NCBI RefSeq assembly: GCF_000317475.1
Contig: NC_019730.1
Location: forward strand, 124,001 to 188,000
DNA from: Oscillatoria nigro-viridis PCC 7112
GTDB lineage: Bacteria > Cyanobacteriota > Cyanobacteriia > Cyanobacteriales > Microcoleaceae
Reading direction: 5' to 3'
DNA: 64,000 nucleotides
Shown here: positions 17,094 through 27,111 of the stretch, in pieces
Position numbering within the stretch: the first letter of the stretch is position 1
Layout of the letters: each line of letters opens with the position of its first letter
The notes under the pieces: model-generated
What the model was told of the DNA's origin: nothing
Seen by the model: only the letters and a program-made list of their open reading frames with translations
The model's database searches: none
Program-made: the position numbers and the translations under genes

Positions 17094-20000
17094 ATGATTA
17101 CCCTGCCTGGAATTACTATCCACAGCAAAATCTATGAGAGCCTAGCTTCTTTGGTGTATCGGGGCATCAGAGAGCAAAATGATTGTGCAGTGATTGTCAA
17201 AGTTCTCAAGCAGGATTATCCCTCTCCTCATGAATTAACTCGCTATCGGCAGGAGTATGAAATTACTCGTTTTCTCAACATTGAAGGCGTAGTCAAGGCA
17301 TACAGCCAACAAGACTACCAGCGCACGCTGGTTATTCTTTTGGAAGACTTTGGTGGAGAGTCTTTAGAATGCTGGATGCGGCAACAATTAGATTTCTCTC
17401 CTATGCCGCTGTCGGTTTTTTTGAATATGGCGATCGCCATTACTGATACTCTAGGCAAAATCCATGCGGCTCATGTCATCCATAAAGACATTAATCCTGG
17501 CAACATTGTCTTTAATCCGAGGACTGGCGTTGTCAAAATCATTGATTTTGGCATTGCCACTCGCTTCAGTCGCACCAATCCCACATTCAAAAGTCTCTAT
17601 CTTCTAGAAGGAACCCCCGCCTATTTGTCGCCAGAGCAAACCGGGCGAATGAACCGGATGCTCGACTATCGCACCGATTTTTATTCACTGGGTGCAACCT
17701 TCTACAAACTGTTGACGGGACAATTGCCGTTTCCCACTCAATATCTCCTGGAACTAGTCCACTGCCACATTGCTACACCGCCGATTCCCCCGCATGAATT
17801 GAATGCCACGATCCCCCAACCTGTTTCAAACCTGATTTTGAAACTGATGGCAAAGAATGCGGAGGATCGTTATCAAAGTGCCTGGGGCATCAAAGCAGAT
17901 CTAGAGCGCTGTGCCCAACAACTGGCAGAAATGGGTCAGATTAACGCCATATCGTTGGGACGGCAAGATGTTTCCGAGCAGTTCCGCATTCCTCAAAAAC
18001 TGTATGGGCGAGAAGCGGAGATTGCAGCATTATGGGTAGCGTTTGACAGAGTAGTAGGGAGTAAGGCAGTCCGTGAAATGATGCTGGTCTCTGGTTACTC
18101 TGGCATTGGCAAAACAGCATTGGTACAGGAACTCTTTAGACCAATCACCGCAAAGCACGGCTATTTTATCTGGGGTAAGTTTGACCAATTCCGACGCAAT
18201 ATTCCCTACAGCGCGATCGTCGATGCCCTGCAAAAATTGGTGCAGCAACTATTGGGCGAACCCAATGAACAGGTGGAATTGTGGCGATCGCGTCTACTCA
18301 GTGCTTTAGGAAGCAACGGACAAATTATCGTAGATGTCATCCCCGAAGTTGAATTCATTATTGGCAAGCAGCCACCTGTGCCCGAAGTTGGAGCAACAGA
18401 AGCACAGAATCGCTTCAATCTCACGTTTCAAAGGTTTGTGCGGGTGTTTTGTGCAAAAGAGCATCCCCTGGTCATCTTTTTAGACGATCTACAGTGGATC
18501 GATTCTGCAACGCTGAAGTTAATTGAACTCATATTGCTTGACGAGCAAACTCAATCCCTGTTTTTGATCGGAGCCTATCGAGATCATGAAGTATCTCCAA
18601 CGCATTCATTAATTTTGATGTTGGAGAGTTTGCGAAATCAGGGTGCAGCGATTCAAGAAATTACCCTGACTCCTTTAACGCTGGAACCGTTGACTCAACT
18701 GGTGGCTGAGACGTTACATCGCAATCCTGATGCCGTTCGTTCCTTAGCCCAAGTCGTGTTGCGTAAAACCGAGGGCAACCCTTTCTTTGTTGGTGAATTT
18801 TTGAAGCTGCTGTATGGCGAAAACCTGTTGACCTTTGATGCCCAACAGTTGAGTTGGCAGTGCAACTTAACTGAGATTGAAGCTCAAGATATCACTGCTA
18901 ATGTGGTGGAGTTGCTGCTGCGTCAGTTGCAGAAATTGCCGGAAGCAACACAGCAAATTCTCTGCATAGCCGCTTGTATCGGGGCTGAATTTGATTTAGA
19001 GACGTTAGCGATCGTTTGCGAAAAATCACCGAAAGCAATTTTCCAGGATTTATTAGAAGCAATACAAGCGGGATTAATTCAACCTCTGTCTGACTTGGAC
19101 GAAGATTTGTTAGTTCAAGAGTATAAGTTTCTGCACGATCGCGTTCAGCAAGCGGCTTATGCTTTGATTGATGAATCGCAGAAACAGGTTGTTCATCTCC
19201 AAATCGGTCGCAATTTGCTCGAAAAAACTTCACCAGAGCAACGATCCGATCGGTTGTTTGAAATCATCGATCATCTCAATCAAGGACTTGAGCTAGTCAC
19301 TGCTCAATCAGAACGAACTGAAATTGCCAGATTGAATTTAATGGCAGGTCAGAAAGCAAAGGTAGCAACGGCTTATGAAGCAGCTTTTAAGTATTTCACT
19401 ACAGGGTTTCACCTCCTCAATTCAGAGAGTTGGCAGAGTGAGTATGACCTTACCTTAGCGCTGTACTCAGAAGCAGCAGAAGCGGCGTATCTCCAGGGTC
19501 ACTTTGATGAGATGGAACAGTTGGTAGAAGTGGTACTTGATCGTGGCAAAACAGTGGTTGACAAAGTGCAGGCTTACGATAGCAGAATTCAAGGATATTT
19601 GTCACAGGGCAACCTGAAAGAAGTACTAAAAACTGGATTAGAAGCGTTAAAGTTCTTGGGAATAGATTTAATAGAAAATCCAAGTCAGGCAGATATTCAA
19701 AGGGAATTGGAGTCAACGGCTGCACTACTTGCTGAACGAGAAATCGAAGACTTGATCAATTTACCAGAGATGACTGCACCAGAACCACTGGCAGCTATGT
19801 CAATCCTAGCGAATATGGGGTCTGCTGTATTTATAACATTACCAACACTGTGGATACTGATTGTATGTAAGAGGGTAAATCTGTCAGTTAACTACGGTAG
19901 TACTACCTGGTCACCACATAGTTATGTTGCTTACGCATCTGTTCTATGTGGAGTTGTTCAAGATATTGAACTTGGTTATAAATTTGGACAACTGGCTCTC

Positions 20001-23000
20001 AGCCTGGCAGAACGATTGCATAGCAAAAAAGGAAACTCGAAAACATTAATGTTTTCGAGTTTCCATATCCTGCACTGGAAGGTGCATCTTAGGAGAACAA
20101 TAACATTTCTGGTTGATGCTTATCAAAATGCGGTGGAAACCGGAGACTTTGAATCTGCTGGTTATACTGCATATTTCGTGTGCCATAACTCATTTTTTGC
20201 TGGAGAGAAACTTACCCAACTAGAACAAAAAACAGCAACTTACAGCAAAGCGATCAACCAAATCAGACGGGAAAGCCCCTCGAATTGGCTTGCAATACTG
20301 TGGCAGACCATTCTTAATTTGCTAGATAGGTCTGAGAATCCCAGCCGCTTAGTTGGTCGGGTGTGTAATGAAGAGGAGGCATTACCACACGCCCTTGCAG
20401 TTAAAGATGGAAGTGCAATTAAAATGCTATACCTGTACAAAGTTATATTGCATTATTTATTTGAAGACTATCATCAAGCTATACAGACTGGTATTTTAGC
20501 AAGGCAACATTTTGAAGAGGTGACAGCAATAACGGTTTTACCTGTATTCTGCTTCTATCATTCTCTGGCGCTTTTGAGCCTATCGCTCGATGCTTCAAAC
20601 TCTGAAAAATTAGCTTGGCTAAACTCTGTTAACACCAACCAAGAAAAGATGCAGAAATGGGCAGAACATGCCCCAATGAATTATCTACATAAATTTTATC
20701 TAGTCGAGGCAGAGAAAGCGCGAGTCTTAGGGCAATTTCCTGATGCTGAGGAGTTTTATGAACGGGCGATCGCAGGTGCCGCTGAAAATGAGTATATCCA
20801 AGAAGAAGCATTAGCTTATGAATTAGCGGCTAAGCATTATCTGGCGCGAGGTCGAGAAAAAATTGCTCAAACCTACATGAAAGAGGCTCACTATTGCTAC
20901 GATCGCTGGGGCGCAACCGCTAAAGTCAAAGACTTAGAAACTCGCTATCCACAGTTCTTTTCTCAGTCGTCTAGAGCCGCTTCCACATCAATTCCTATTA
21001 CTGCTGAAACTATCACTAATCCCTTCCATACTGCTTTCGATTTAGCAGCAGTGATGAAAGCTTCACAGGCGATTTCTCGTGAAATTGAACTGAAGCAATT
21101 GCTGCGATCGCTGATGAAAATTTTAATTGAGAATGCTGGCGCACAAACCGGATATCTGATTTTAGAAAACTCAGGAGAATGGTTGATTGAAGCGGCTTGT
21201 GAACTCAATGCCGATGAGAATGCTTGTGCGACTCAGGTGTTACAGTCTATTCCCATTGCCGATCAATTGCCAGAGTCAATCATTCAATATGTGATTCGGA
21301 CTCTGAAGCCTGTCACCTTAAATGATGCGACTCGTGAAGGTGCTTTTATTAATGAGCCATACATTCAACAGAACCAGCCTCAATCTATTTTCTGTTTGCC
21401 GCTGCTGAATCAAGCCAAGCTGGTCGGTGTATTGTATTTAGAAAATCGGTTAGCAGTTGGAGTCTTTACACCAGAGCGATCGCAGGTCTTGCAGCTATTA
21501 TCGACTCAAGCAGCGATCGCCATCGAAAATGCCAACCTTTACTCAGAGCTGCAGGCTAAGGAAAGCAAGATTACCCAGTTCCTTGAAGCGATTCCGGTGG
21601 GAATTGCGATCGTGGATGCGGCAGGTCGCCCTTACTATATCAACCAATGCGGCAATCAACTCAGGGGCAAAGAAACAGATACTTCCATAGCACCGGAGCA
21701 GATATCAGAGGCTTATCAGCTTTATGTAGCGGGAACGGATCAAATCTATCCAGCGGAGAGCTTGCCTATTGTGCGGGCATTAAGAGGCGAACACGTTAGG
21801 ACTGAAGATATAGAAATTCGTCGAGATCAGGTCACAATTTTAATTGAGGCACGGGGAACACCCGTTTTTGATCGACAGGGCAATATCACTTATGCGATCG
21901 CTACCTTTGAGGACATTACAGAGCGCAAACAAGCCGAGAAACTGCTAGCCGACTACAACTTCACTTTAGAGCAACAGGTCGCAGAACGAACTGCTGCGTT
22001 ACGACAAAGTGAGGCCAATTACCGTAACCTGATCCAAACTGCGAATTCAATCATCCTTCGCACGGATAGGCAAGGACGAATTCGATACATGAATGACTAT
22101 GGACTGAGCTTTTTGGGCTATGAGGAAGATCAGATTCTAGGGCGTACCCTACTAGAAACAATCGTTCCAGAAACCGAAACATCTGGACGTAATCTCAAGC
22201 AGCTTGTTCACAATCTGTTTCACAATCTTGAAGATTCCTTGCCTCAAGCTTACTTGCAAACCGAGAATGAGAACCTTTGTCGAGACGGTAGACGGGTTTG
22301 GATTGCCTGGTCGAATCAAGCCATCTTCAATGAACAGGGAGAGGTCGTTGAAATCTTATCGGTTGGCAACGATACCACCCAGCGTAAACAAGCAGAAGAG
22401 GCATTACAACGCAGTGAAGCTAAGTTCAGAACGATCTTTGAAAACTCGCAGGTTGGCATCTTCCGCACCCGCCTCTCGGATGGATTACTTCTCGATGCCA
22501 ATCAATGCTATGCCAATCTGCTTGGCTTTGATTCATCAGAGGAGATGATTGGGCTTGAACACGCCACAGACTACTATGTAAATCCCAGCGATCGCCAAAA
22601 ATTCCTTGAGGTGCTGAAGCGGGATGGGGAAGTGCGAAGCTATGAAGCACAGGGGCGAAAACGAGATGGGACAGTGTTTTGGGGACTTTTCTCTGCTTAT
22701 CTGAATGCAGACGATGACTACATTGAAGGGGTGATTGCGGATATTAGCGATCGCAAGCAAGCAGAAGCCGCTCTACAAACGAGTGAAGAACGACTACGCT
22801 TAGCATTAACCGCTTCAAATCAAGGACTCTACGATCTCAATATCAAAACTGAAGAAATCGTGGTTAACCCAGGATACGCTTTAATGCTGGGCTACGATCC
22901 AGCAACATATCATGTGACCACATCTAAGTGGATTGAGAGTTTGCATCCTGACGATAGAGAATCAGTGGTTGCAGCTTACCATGCTAGTCTTACTGAAGAA

Positions 23001-24131
23001 GTCTCTAACTTTCAAGTAGAGTATCGCCGTCGTACCCAGGATGGTCAGTGGAAATGGATTTTTGATGTTGGCAAAATTGTTACCTGGAATGAATCCGGTG
23101 AACCCATCCGAGCGTTGGGAGTTTTTACGGATATCGATGATCGCAAGCAAGCAGAAGCAGCCCTACAAGCATCAGAGACAAAGCTACGGACTCTAATTGA
23201 GGCAATTCCTGATCCACTGTTTGTACTGTCTGCTGAAGGGCAATTCCTTGAAATAATCGTACAGGAGCCAAATCTGCTATGGCAGCCCTTTGAGGAGATG
23301 ATTGGTAAAACCATGCATCAACTCGGAGAGGAACAAGCCGATGAATTTCTAGGTTATATTCAGCAGGTGCTGAGAACCCAACAAATCCTTACAGTCGAGT
23401 ACAGTGCATTTTTAAATGGACGAGAAGCCTGGTTTTCAGCTCGCATTGCCCCAATCAGCCACGATCAGGTAATTTGGCTGTCGCGAGATATTACGCTGCA
23501 AAAGCAAGCAGAAGTAACCTCAATTTTAGAGGAGCGTAACCGCATGGCACGCGAAATTCACGACACACTCGCTCAGTCGTTTACAGGTATTCTGGCTCAG
23601 GTCGGAGCTGCAAACCAGGTGCTCACGGATGATGTAGAAGCAGCTCAGGCACACCTAGACCTGATCAAAGAATTGGCGCGAACTGGACTGACTGAAGCGC
23701 GGCGATCGGTCGTGGCACTCCGTCCTCAGCTTTTGGAGGAGGGCAGTTTACAGAGCGCTCTCCATCGTCTCATCGCTCAAATCAGAACTGCCGCAATGGA
23801 TGTCACTCTATATTATGAGATTGAGGGTGCAGTGTATTCTCTACCCACTGAAGTCGAGAATAACTTACTACGGATTGGGCAGGAAGCATTAACTAATGCG
23901 ATTAGATACGCCAATGCTGACGAAATTCGAGTGGAGCTAGTCTATGATCGCGATCAGTTTTGCTTGCGCGTGAGAGACAATGGACAGGGCTTTGGAGTTG
24001 GCAGTATTTCAGCCTCTGAGGGTTTTGGCTTACTCGGCATGAGCGAACGGGCTGAGCGCATCGGCGCACAACTCACGATTAGGAGTCAACCTGGACAAGG
24101 AACAGAAATTATTGTCACCGTCAACCTTTGA
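17094..24131 (+). CDS. Giant hybrid signalling kinase: Ser/Thr kinase, AAA ATPase, GAF, PAS, histidine kinase
   Basis: 2345 residues from the ATG at 17094, which has GAGGGA upstream; a TTG at 17037 would add 19 residues. Order: Ser/Thr kinase-like domain (about 5-280; IHKDINPGN near 130, DFG at 151-153); AAA ATPase (Walker A GYSGIGKT at 334-341, then LVIFLDDLQWID); a long helical TPR-like region (about 600-1290); GAF (about 1318-1485); five PAS modules (about 1492-2141), four ending in a xRKQAE-type linker; NarL-type HisKA_3 with His2156 in EIHDTLAQ; HATPase ending GFGLLGMSERAERIG. It should integrate ligand and redox cues and phosphorylate the LuxR-type regulator encoded directly after it. 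The layout resembles cyanobacterial multi-sensor kinases. Confidence 0.95.
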   Translation: MITLPGITIHSKIYESLASLVYRGIREQNDCAVIVKVLKQDYPSPHELTRYRQEYEITRFLNIEGVVKAYSQQDYQRTLVILLEDFGGESLECWMRQQLDFSPMPLSVFLNMAIAITDTLGKIHAAHVIHKDINPGNIVFNPRTGVVKIIDFGIATRFSRTNPTFKSLYLLEGTPAYLSPEQTGRMNRMLDYRTDFYSLGATFYKLLTGQLPFPTQYLLELVHCHIATPPIPPHELNATIPQPVSNLILKLMAKNAEDRYQSAWGIKADLERCAQQLAEMGQINAISLGRQDVSEQFRIPQKLYGREAEIAALWVAFDRVVGSKAVREMMLVSGYSGIGKTALVQELFRPITAKHGYFIWGKFDQFRRNIPYSAIVDALQKLVQQLLGEPNEQVELWRSRLLSALGSNGQIIVDVIPEVEFIIGKQPPVPEVGATEAQNRFNLTFQRFVRVFCAKEHPLVIFLDDLQWIDSATLKLIELILLDEQTQSLFLIGAYRDHEVSPTHSLILMLESLRNQGAAIQEITLTPLTLEPLTQLVAETLHRNPDAVRSLAQVVLRKTEGNPFFVGEFLKLLYGENLLTFDAQQLSWQCNLTEIEAQDITANVVELLLRQLQKLPEATQQILCIAACIGAEFDLETLAIVCEKSPKAIFQDLLEAIQAGLIQPLSDLDEDLLVQEYKFLHDRVQQAAYALIDESQKQVVHLQIGRNLLEKTSPEQRSDRLFEIIDHLNQGLELVTAQSERTEIARLNLMAGQKAKVATAYEAAFKYFTTGFHLLNSESWQSEYDLTLALYSEAAEAAYLQGHFDEMEQLVEVVLDRGKTVVDKVQAYDSRIQGYLSQGNLKEVLKTGLEALKFLGIDLIENPSQADIQRELESTAALLAEREIEDLINLPEMTAPEPLAAMSILANMGSAVFITLPTLWILIVCKRVNLSVNYGSTTWSPHSYVAYASVLCGVVQDIELGYKFGQLALSLAERLHSKKGNSKTLMFSSFHILHWKVHLRRTITFLVDAYQNAVETGDFESAGYTAYFVCHNSFFAGEKLTQLEQKTATYSKAINQIRRESPSNWLAILWQTILNLLDRSENPSRLVGRVCNEEEALPHALAVKDGSAIKMLYLYKVILHYLFEDYHQAIQTGILARQHFEEVTAITVLPVFCFYHSLALLSLSLDASNSEKLAWLNSVNTNQEKMQKWAEHAPMNYLHKFYLVEAEKARVLGQFPDAEEFYERAIAGAAENEYIQEEALAYELAAKHYLARGREKIAQTYMKEAHYCYDRWGATAKVKDLETRYPQFFSQSSRAASTSIPITAETITNPFHTAFDLAAVMKASQAISREIELKQLLRSLMKILIENAGAQTGYLILENSGEWLIEAACELNADENACATQVLQSIPIADQLPESIIQYVIRTLKPVTLNDATREGAFINEPYIQQNQPQSIFCLPLLNQAKLVGVLYLENRLAVGVFTPERSQVLQLLSTQAAIAIENANLYSELQAKESKITQFLEAIPVGIAIVDAAGRPYYINQCGNQLRGKETDTSIAPEQISEAYQLYVAGTDQIYPAESLPIVRALRGEHVRTEDIEIRRDQVTILIEARGTPVFDRQGNITYAIATFEDITERKQAEKLLADYNFTLEQQVAERTAALRQSEANYRNLIQTANSIILRTDRQGRIRYMNDYGLSFLGYEEDQILGRTLLETIVPETETSGRNLKQLVHNLFHNLEDSLPQAYLQTENENLCRDGRRVWIAWSNQAIFNEQGEVVEILSVGNDTTQRKQAEEALQRSEAKFRTIFENSQVGIFRTRLSDGLLLDANQCYANLLGFDSSEEMIGLEHATDYYVNPSDRQKFLEVLKRDGEVRSYEAQGRKRDGTVFWGLFSAYLNADDDYIEGVIADISDRKQAEAALQTSEERLRLALTASNQGLYDLNIKTEEIVVNPGYALMLGYDPATYHVTTSKWIESLHPDDRESVVAAYHASLTEEVSNFQVEYRRRTQDGQWKWIFDVGKIVTWNESGEPIRALGVFTDIDDRKQAEAALQASETKLRTLIEAIPDPLFVLSAEGQFLEIIVQEPNLLWQPFEEMIGKTMHQLGEEQADEFLGYIQQVLRTQQILTVEYSAFLNGREAWFSARIAPISHDQVIWLSRDITLQKQAEVTSILEERNRMAREIHDTLAQSFTGILAQVGAANQVLTDDVEAAQAHLDLIKELARTGLTEARRSVVALRPQLLEEGSLQSALHRLIAQIRTAAMDVTLYYEIEGAVYSLPTEVENNLLRIGQEALTNAIRYANADEIRVELVYDRDQFCLRVRDNGQGFGVGSISASEGFGLLGMSERAERIGAQLTIRSQPGQGTEIIVTVNL

Positions 24132-24143
24132 GTGAGCATTACA

Positions 24144-24773
24144 ATGAGCCAAGCTACGACCATTCGGGTTCTGATTGCGGACGATCACGCCATTTTTCGG
24201 CAAGGATTAGCCACGATTATTAACCGTGACCCAGATATGCAGGTGATTGCACAAGCTGAAAATGGGGAACAGGCGATCGCCGCCTTTCGGGAACACCAAC
24301 CAGATGTAACGCTAATGGATCTGCGAATGCCTGAAGTGGAAGGAGTTGCCGCCATTGGTGCAATTTGTGCGAGCGTTAAATCTGCTCGGATTATTGTACT
24401 AACCACGTATGATAGTGACGAAGATATTTATCGGGGATTGCAGGCAGGCGCAAAAGGATACCTGCTAAAAGAAACTGAACCTGACGAGCTTCTGAATGCG
24501 ATTCGCACCGTTCATCGGGGTCAGAAGTATATTCCGCCTGATGTGGGAGCAAAGTTAGTACAGCGCCTCAGCAATCCAGAACTGAGTGAAAGAGAATTAG
24601 AAGTACTCCGCTCGCTGGCACAGGGAATGAGTAATGCGGATATTGCGGCAGCTTTGAGTATTGGTGAAGGCACGGTTAAATCTCATGTCAATCGGATTTT
24701 GAATAAGTTGGATGTGAGCGATCGCACTCAAGCGGTGATTGTTGCCGTTAAGCGCGGCATTGTCAGTTTGTAG
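24144..24773 (+). CDS. NarL/LuxR family response regulator
   Basis: 209 residues from the ATG at 24144; a GTG directly abutting the kinase stop (24132) is an alternative start. The receiver domain has the acidic pocket ADDHAIFRQG, phospho-acceptor Asp59 in VTLMDLRMPE and the Lys of KGYLLKET. The C-terminal LuxR helix-turn-helix reads LSERELEVLRSLAQGMSNAD then GEGTVKSHVNRILNKL. Tight coupling (12 bases or less) to the histidine kinase gene makes it the cognate regulator. Probable targets are genes of the surrounding redox island, but no binding site can be assigned. Confidence 0.95.
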   Translation: MSQATTIRVLIADDHAIFRQGLATIINRDPDMQVIAQAENGEQAIAAFREHQPDVTLMDLRMPEVEGVAAIGAICASVKSARIIVLTTYDSDEDIYRGLQAGAKGYLLKETEPDELLNAIRTVHRGQKYIPPDVGAKLVQRLSNPELSERELEVLRSLAQGMSNADIAAALSIGEGTVKSHVNRILNKLDVSDRTQAVIVAVKRGIVSL

Positions 24774-24978
24774 GGTGTACTTTCGATCGAATTCCGATTC
24801 TAACTTAAGTTAGAGCCGGCCTTCTACTTTGCGATGGAACGATTACTCTATCAATTTCTACTGTCAAACTTTTAACTCACTATAGACGACAGCTTGAAGG
24901 CGATCTCCTATATTGAATTTATGCAAACAGTCATGCAAATGGATCGAGCAAGTAAATTGCATGGTTCTATGCTTGATG
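24774..24978. repeat. Inverted repeat, right arm (partner 16271-16478)
   Basis: On the plus strand it begins with a remnant of the WD40 gene end (CTFDRIPILT and a stop at 24778-24810). It continues with GATGGAACGATTACTCTATC-like spacer DNA and ends with the fragment YIEFMQTVMQMDRASKLHGS, whose frame runs to a stop overlapping the start of the next gene. It matches the left arm in inverse orientation. Confidence 0.7.
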
Positions 24979-24991
24979 CAGATGTAAAAAG

Positions 24992-25549
24992 ATGAGCGAC
25001 GATCGTAGCCACAGGTCTTTACTTGTACCACCTTCAACTCAAGATTGGATTCAAGGTATTCTGAGTGCCAAGGTAGTGCTGGTGATGTACGGAGATTATC
25101 AATGCCCTAGAAGTGCGGACGTTTACAAGCTGATTAAAGCGATCGAACGAGAGCTTAGTGCTGCTTTTGGAGAAGATTATTTATGCTTCATCTTCCGTCA
25201 TTTTCCACAAACACAGATTCATCCCCATGCTCAACGGGCAGCCGAAGCCGCCGAAGCCGCCGCCGCCCAAGGAAAGTTTTGGTTAATGAGCGATACCTTA
25301 TTTGACCATCAACAAAGGTTGGAGAACGGTTATCTTGTCGAGTACGCCAATGATTTAGGGCTTGACATTCCTCAATTTCTCAAAGAGTTGTCTAAACAAG
25401 TGCATGTCGATCGCATCTATGAAGATATTGAAGGCGGAATACAGAGTGGAGTGACGACTGCCCCAGCCTTGTTTATCAATGGAATTCGGTATACCGAGCG
25501 CTGGAATACGACGGGGTTGATGGCAGCCATGATTGCTGCAAATCATTAG
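24992..25549 (+). CDS. DsbA-family thioredoxin-fold protein with one active-site cysteine
   Basis: 185 residues. The thioredoxin fold is shown by VVLVMYGDYQCPRSADVYKL (active-site Cys38), FRHFPQTQIHPHAQRAAEAA and the cis-proline segment GVTTAPALFINGIRY. The second cysteine of CxxC is replaced by Ser41 (CPRS), so it is a monothiol variant that could act as an isomerase, glutathione-linked reductase or detoxification protein rather than an oxidase. There is no signal peptide, hence cytoplasmic. The start codon overlaps the stop of a decayed upstream fragment. Confidence 0.87.
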   Translation: MSDDRSHRSLLVPPSTQDWIQGILSAKVVLVMYGDYQCPRSADVYKLIKAIERELSAAFGEDYLCFIFRHFPQTQIHPHAQRAAEAAEAAAAQGKFWLMSDTLFDHQQRLENGYLVEYANDLGLDIPQFLKELSKQVHVDRIYEDIEGGIQSGVTTAPALFINGIRYTERWNTTGLMAAMIAANH

Positions 25550-25914
25550 TTCACCGATTTTTGCTTCCAATTCATATCTGACTTGCCTGTAAGTGCTATA
25601 AGTCATCTAATTTTGATGGCTAGATTTTGCCTGTTTCGCTGAAAAAAACTGTCGCTTTTTGAATCATGCCAACAACTGAATTCTTTCGTATTGATTTAGT
25701 CAATTACAAATCAGTATTTCTTTGAGGATAATTCTATGCGGCATTTATTAGTACAAGGCAAGAATAATTCTGGGCATGAAGGTACACTTCAGACTGGTTC
25801 TCTTTGCGACTCCTCAATTAATCATGCCCTGATTGCGATCGCGCAAGAAGTCACTGAGTTACTGAGACCAATTTACTTGAGAAAAACCGATAAAATTAAA
25901 ATAGGAGAAACAGA

Positions 25915-26661
25915 ATGATACTGCAAGATAAAGTGGCGTTAGTCACTGGCGGAACTTCAGGAATTGGTAGAAAAACTGCGATCGCTTATGCCCAACAACA
26001 AGCAAAGGTGGTGGTAGTTGGTCGTCGAATGGATGAAGGTGAAGAAACGGTTCGATTGATTAAGGAAGCTGGCGGAGAGGCGATTTTTGTGCAAGCAGAT
26101 GTCACAAAAGAAGCCGATGTTAAAGCAATAATTGATAAAGCGGTTGGCGTTTTTGGTCGGCTGGATATTGCCTTTAATAATGCAGGAGTGGTTGGCGAAA
26201 ATCCCTCATTGATTGAGCAAACAGAAGCGGAATATGACCGCACTATGAACGTCAATGTCAAAGGCGTTTGGTTGTCGATGAAATATGAAATTGCTCAGAT
26301 GTTGAAACACGGAAGTGGTGCGATCGTTAATATGGCATCTGCGGTTGGAGTCGTTGCACTTCCTAACATACTCGTCTACACCGCGAGTAAACATGCGGTA
26401 GTAGGCTTAACAAAAGCTGCTGCACTCCAATATGTCAAAGCGGGTATTCGCATTAATGGCGTTGCACCAGGGTCAATCCAAACAGATATGTTTAAAACAG
26501 TTACAGATGAAGCCAAAGCTTACTTGGTAGGACTTCACCCGATCGGACGAGTTGGCATACTGCTTGAAGTTGCAAATGCAGTCCTGTTTCTATCATGTGA
26601 TATGGCATCCTTCGTAACAGGTGAAACATTGATGGTAGATGGTGGGTATGTAGCGCAGTAG
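25915..26661 (+). CDS. SDR family oxidoreductase, copy 1
   Basis: 248 residues, classical SDR. NAD(P)-binding TGGTSGIG at 11-18, NNAG at 88-91, catalytic Ser142, Tyr155 and Lys159 (YTASK), and a C-terminal TGETLMVDGGYVAQ. Annotated relatives are often called glucose 1-dehydrogenase, but the substrate is not predictable. AGGAGAAACAG precedes the ATG. Two close paralogues lie at 30827 and 36338, and several SDR fragments are scattered nearby. One small oddity is Lys20 where the paralogues have Ala (GIGRKT versus GIGRAT). Confidence 0.93.
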   Translation: MILQDKVALVTGGTSGIGRKTAIAYAQQQAKVVVVGRRMDEGEETVRLIKEAGGEAIFVQADVTKEADVKAIIDKAVGVFGRLDIAFNNAGVVGENPSLIEQTEAEYDRTMNVNVKGVWLSMKYEIAQMLKHGSGAIVNMASAVGVVALPNILVYTASKHAVVGLTKAAALQYVKAGIRINGVAPGSIQTDMFKTVTDEAKAYLVGLHPIGRVGILLEVANAVLFLSCDMASFVTGETLMVDGGYVAQ

Positions 26662-26750
26662 TTGATAGGCAATGCAAAATATTGCAGTGATCGAATGCGT
26701 GATGGCTAGCTTTTGTCTGTTTTGTTGAGCAAATTGCCAATCTTTGAACC

Positions 26751-27107
26751 ATGCTAATAATTACAACGCCAACCCTTAAAGCCAAGCGTAAGGGCTTAAC
26801 GCACACTCGATTACAGCAAGTAATCGGCTATATTCGTGCTCACCTTGATCGAGATTTATCACTGACGGAACTTGCAGAAGTGATCAATATTAGCCCGACT
26901 TACTTTGCAAGTTTGTTTAAGCAAACAATGGGAATTTCTCCCCGTCAGTACGTGATTCAGCAGCGCGTGGAACAGGCAAAATTGATGCTATCGAAAACAG
27001 ATCTGGCGATCGCGGACATTGCCCTGCAAGTCGGCTTCTCCAGCCAAAGCCATTTGACGCAGCACTTCAAACGATTCACAGGAAAGACCCCCAAGCAGAT
27101 TCGTTAG
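26751..27107 (+). CDS. AraC-family regulator reduced to its DNA-binding domain
   Basis: 118 residues carrying both helix-turn-helix motifs: LSLTELAEVINISPTYFASL and IADIALQVGFSSQSHLTQHF, ending FKRFTGKTPKQIR. Full-length relatives have an N-terminal sensing domain; here only the region from GLTHTRLQQVIGYI onward is left, so it is SoxS/MarA-sized. It may be a truncated gene still able to bind DNA. No good ribosome-binding site precedes 26751. It lies directly upstream of one copy of the recurrent about 45-bp motif, and a decayed duplicate of its 3' end precedes another copy (31604). Confidence 0.85.
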   Translation: MLIITTPTLKAKRKGLTHTRLQQVIGYIRAHLDRDLSLTELAEVINISPTYFASLFKQTMGISPRQYVIQQRVEQAKLMLSKTDLAIADIALQVGFSSQSHLTQHFKRFTGKTPKQIR

Positions 27108-27111
27108 CGCC

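Noticed and set aside
25736-25918. 60-residue open frame upstream of SDR copy 1, overlapping its start
   Set aside because: No recognisable fold or homologue, and the frame contains HIP1-type GCGATCGC and the SDR ribosome-binding site. It looks like leader DNA, although a leader peptide cannot be excluded.
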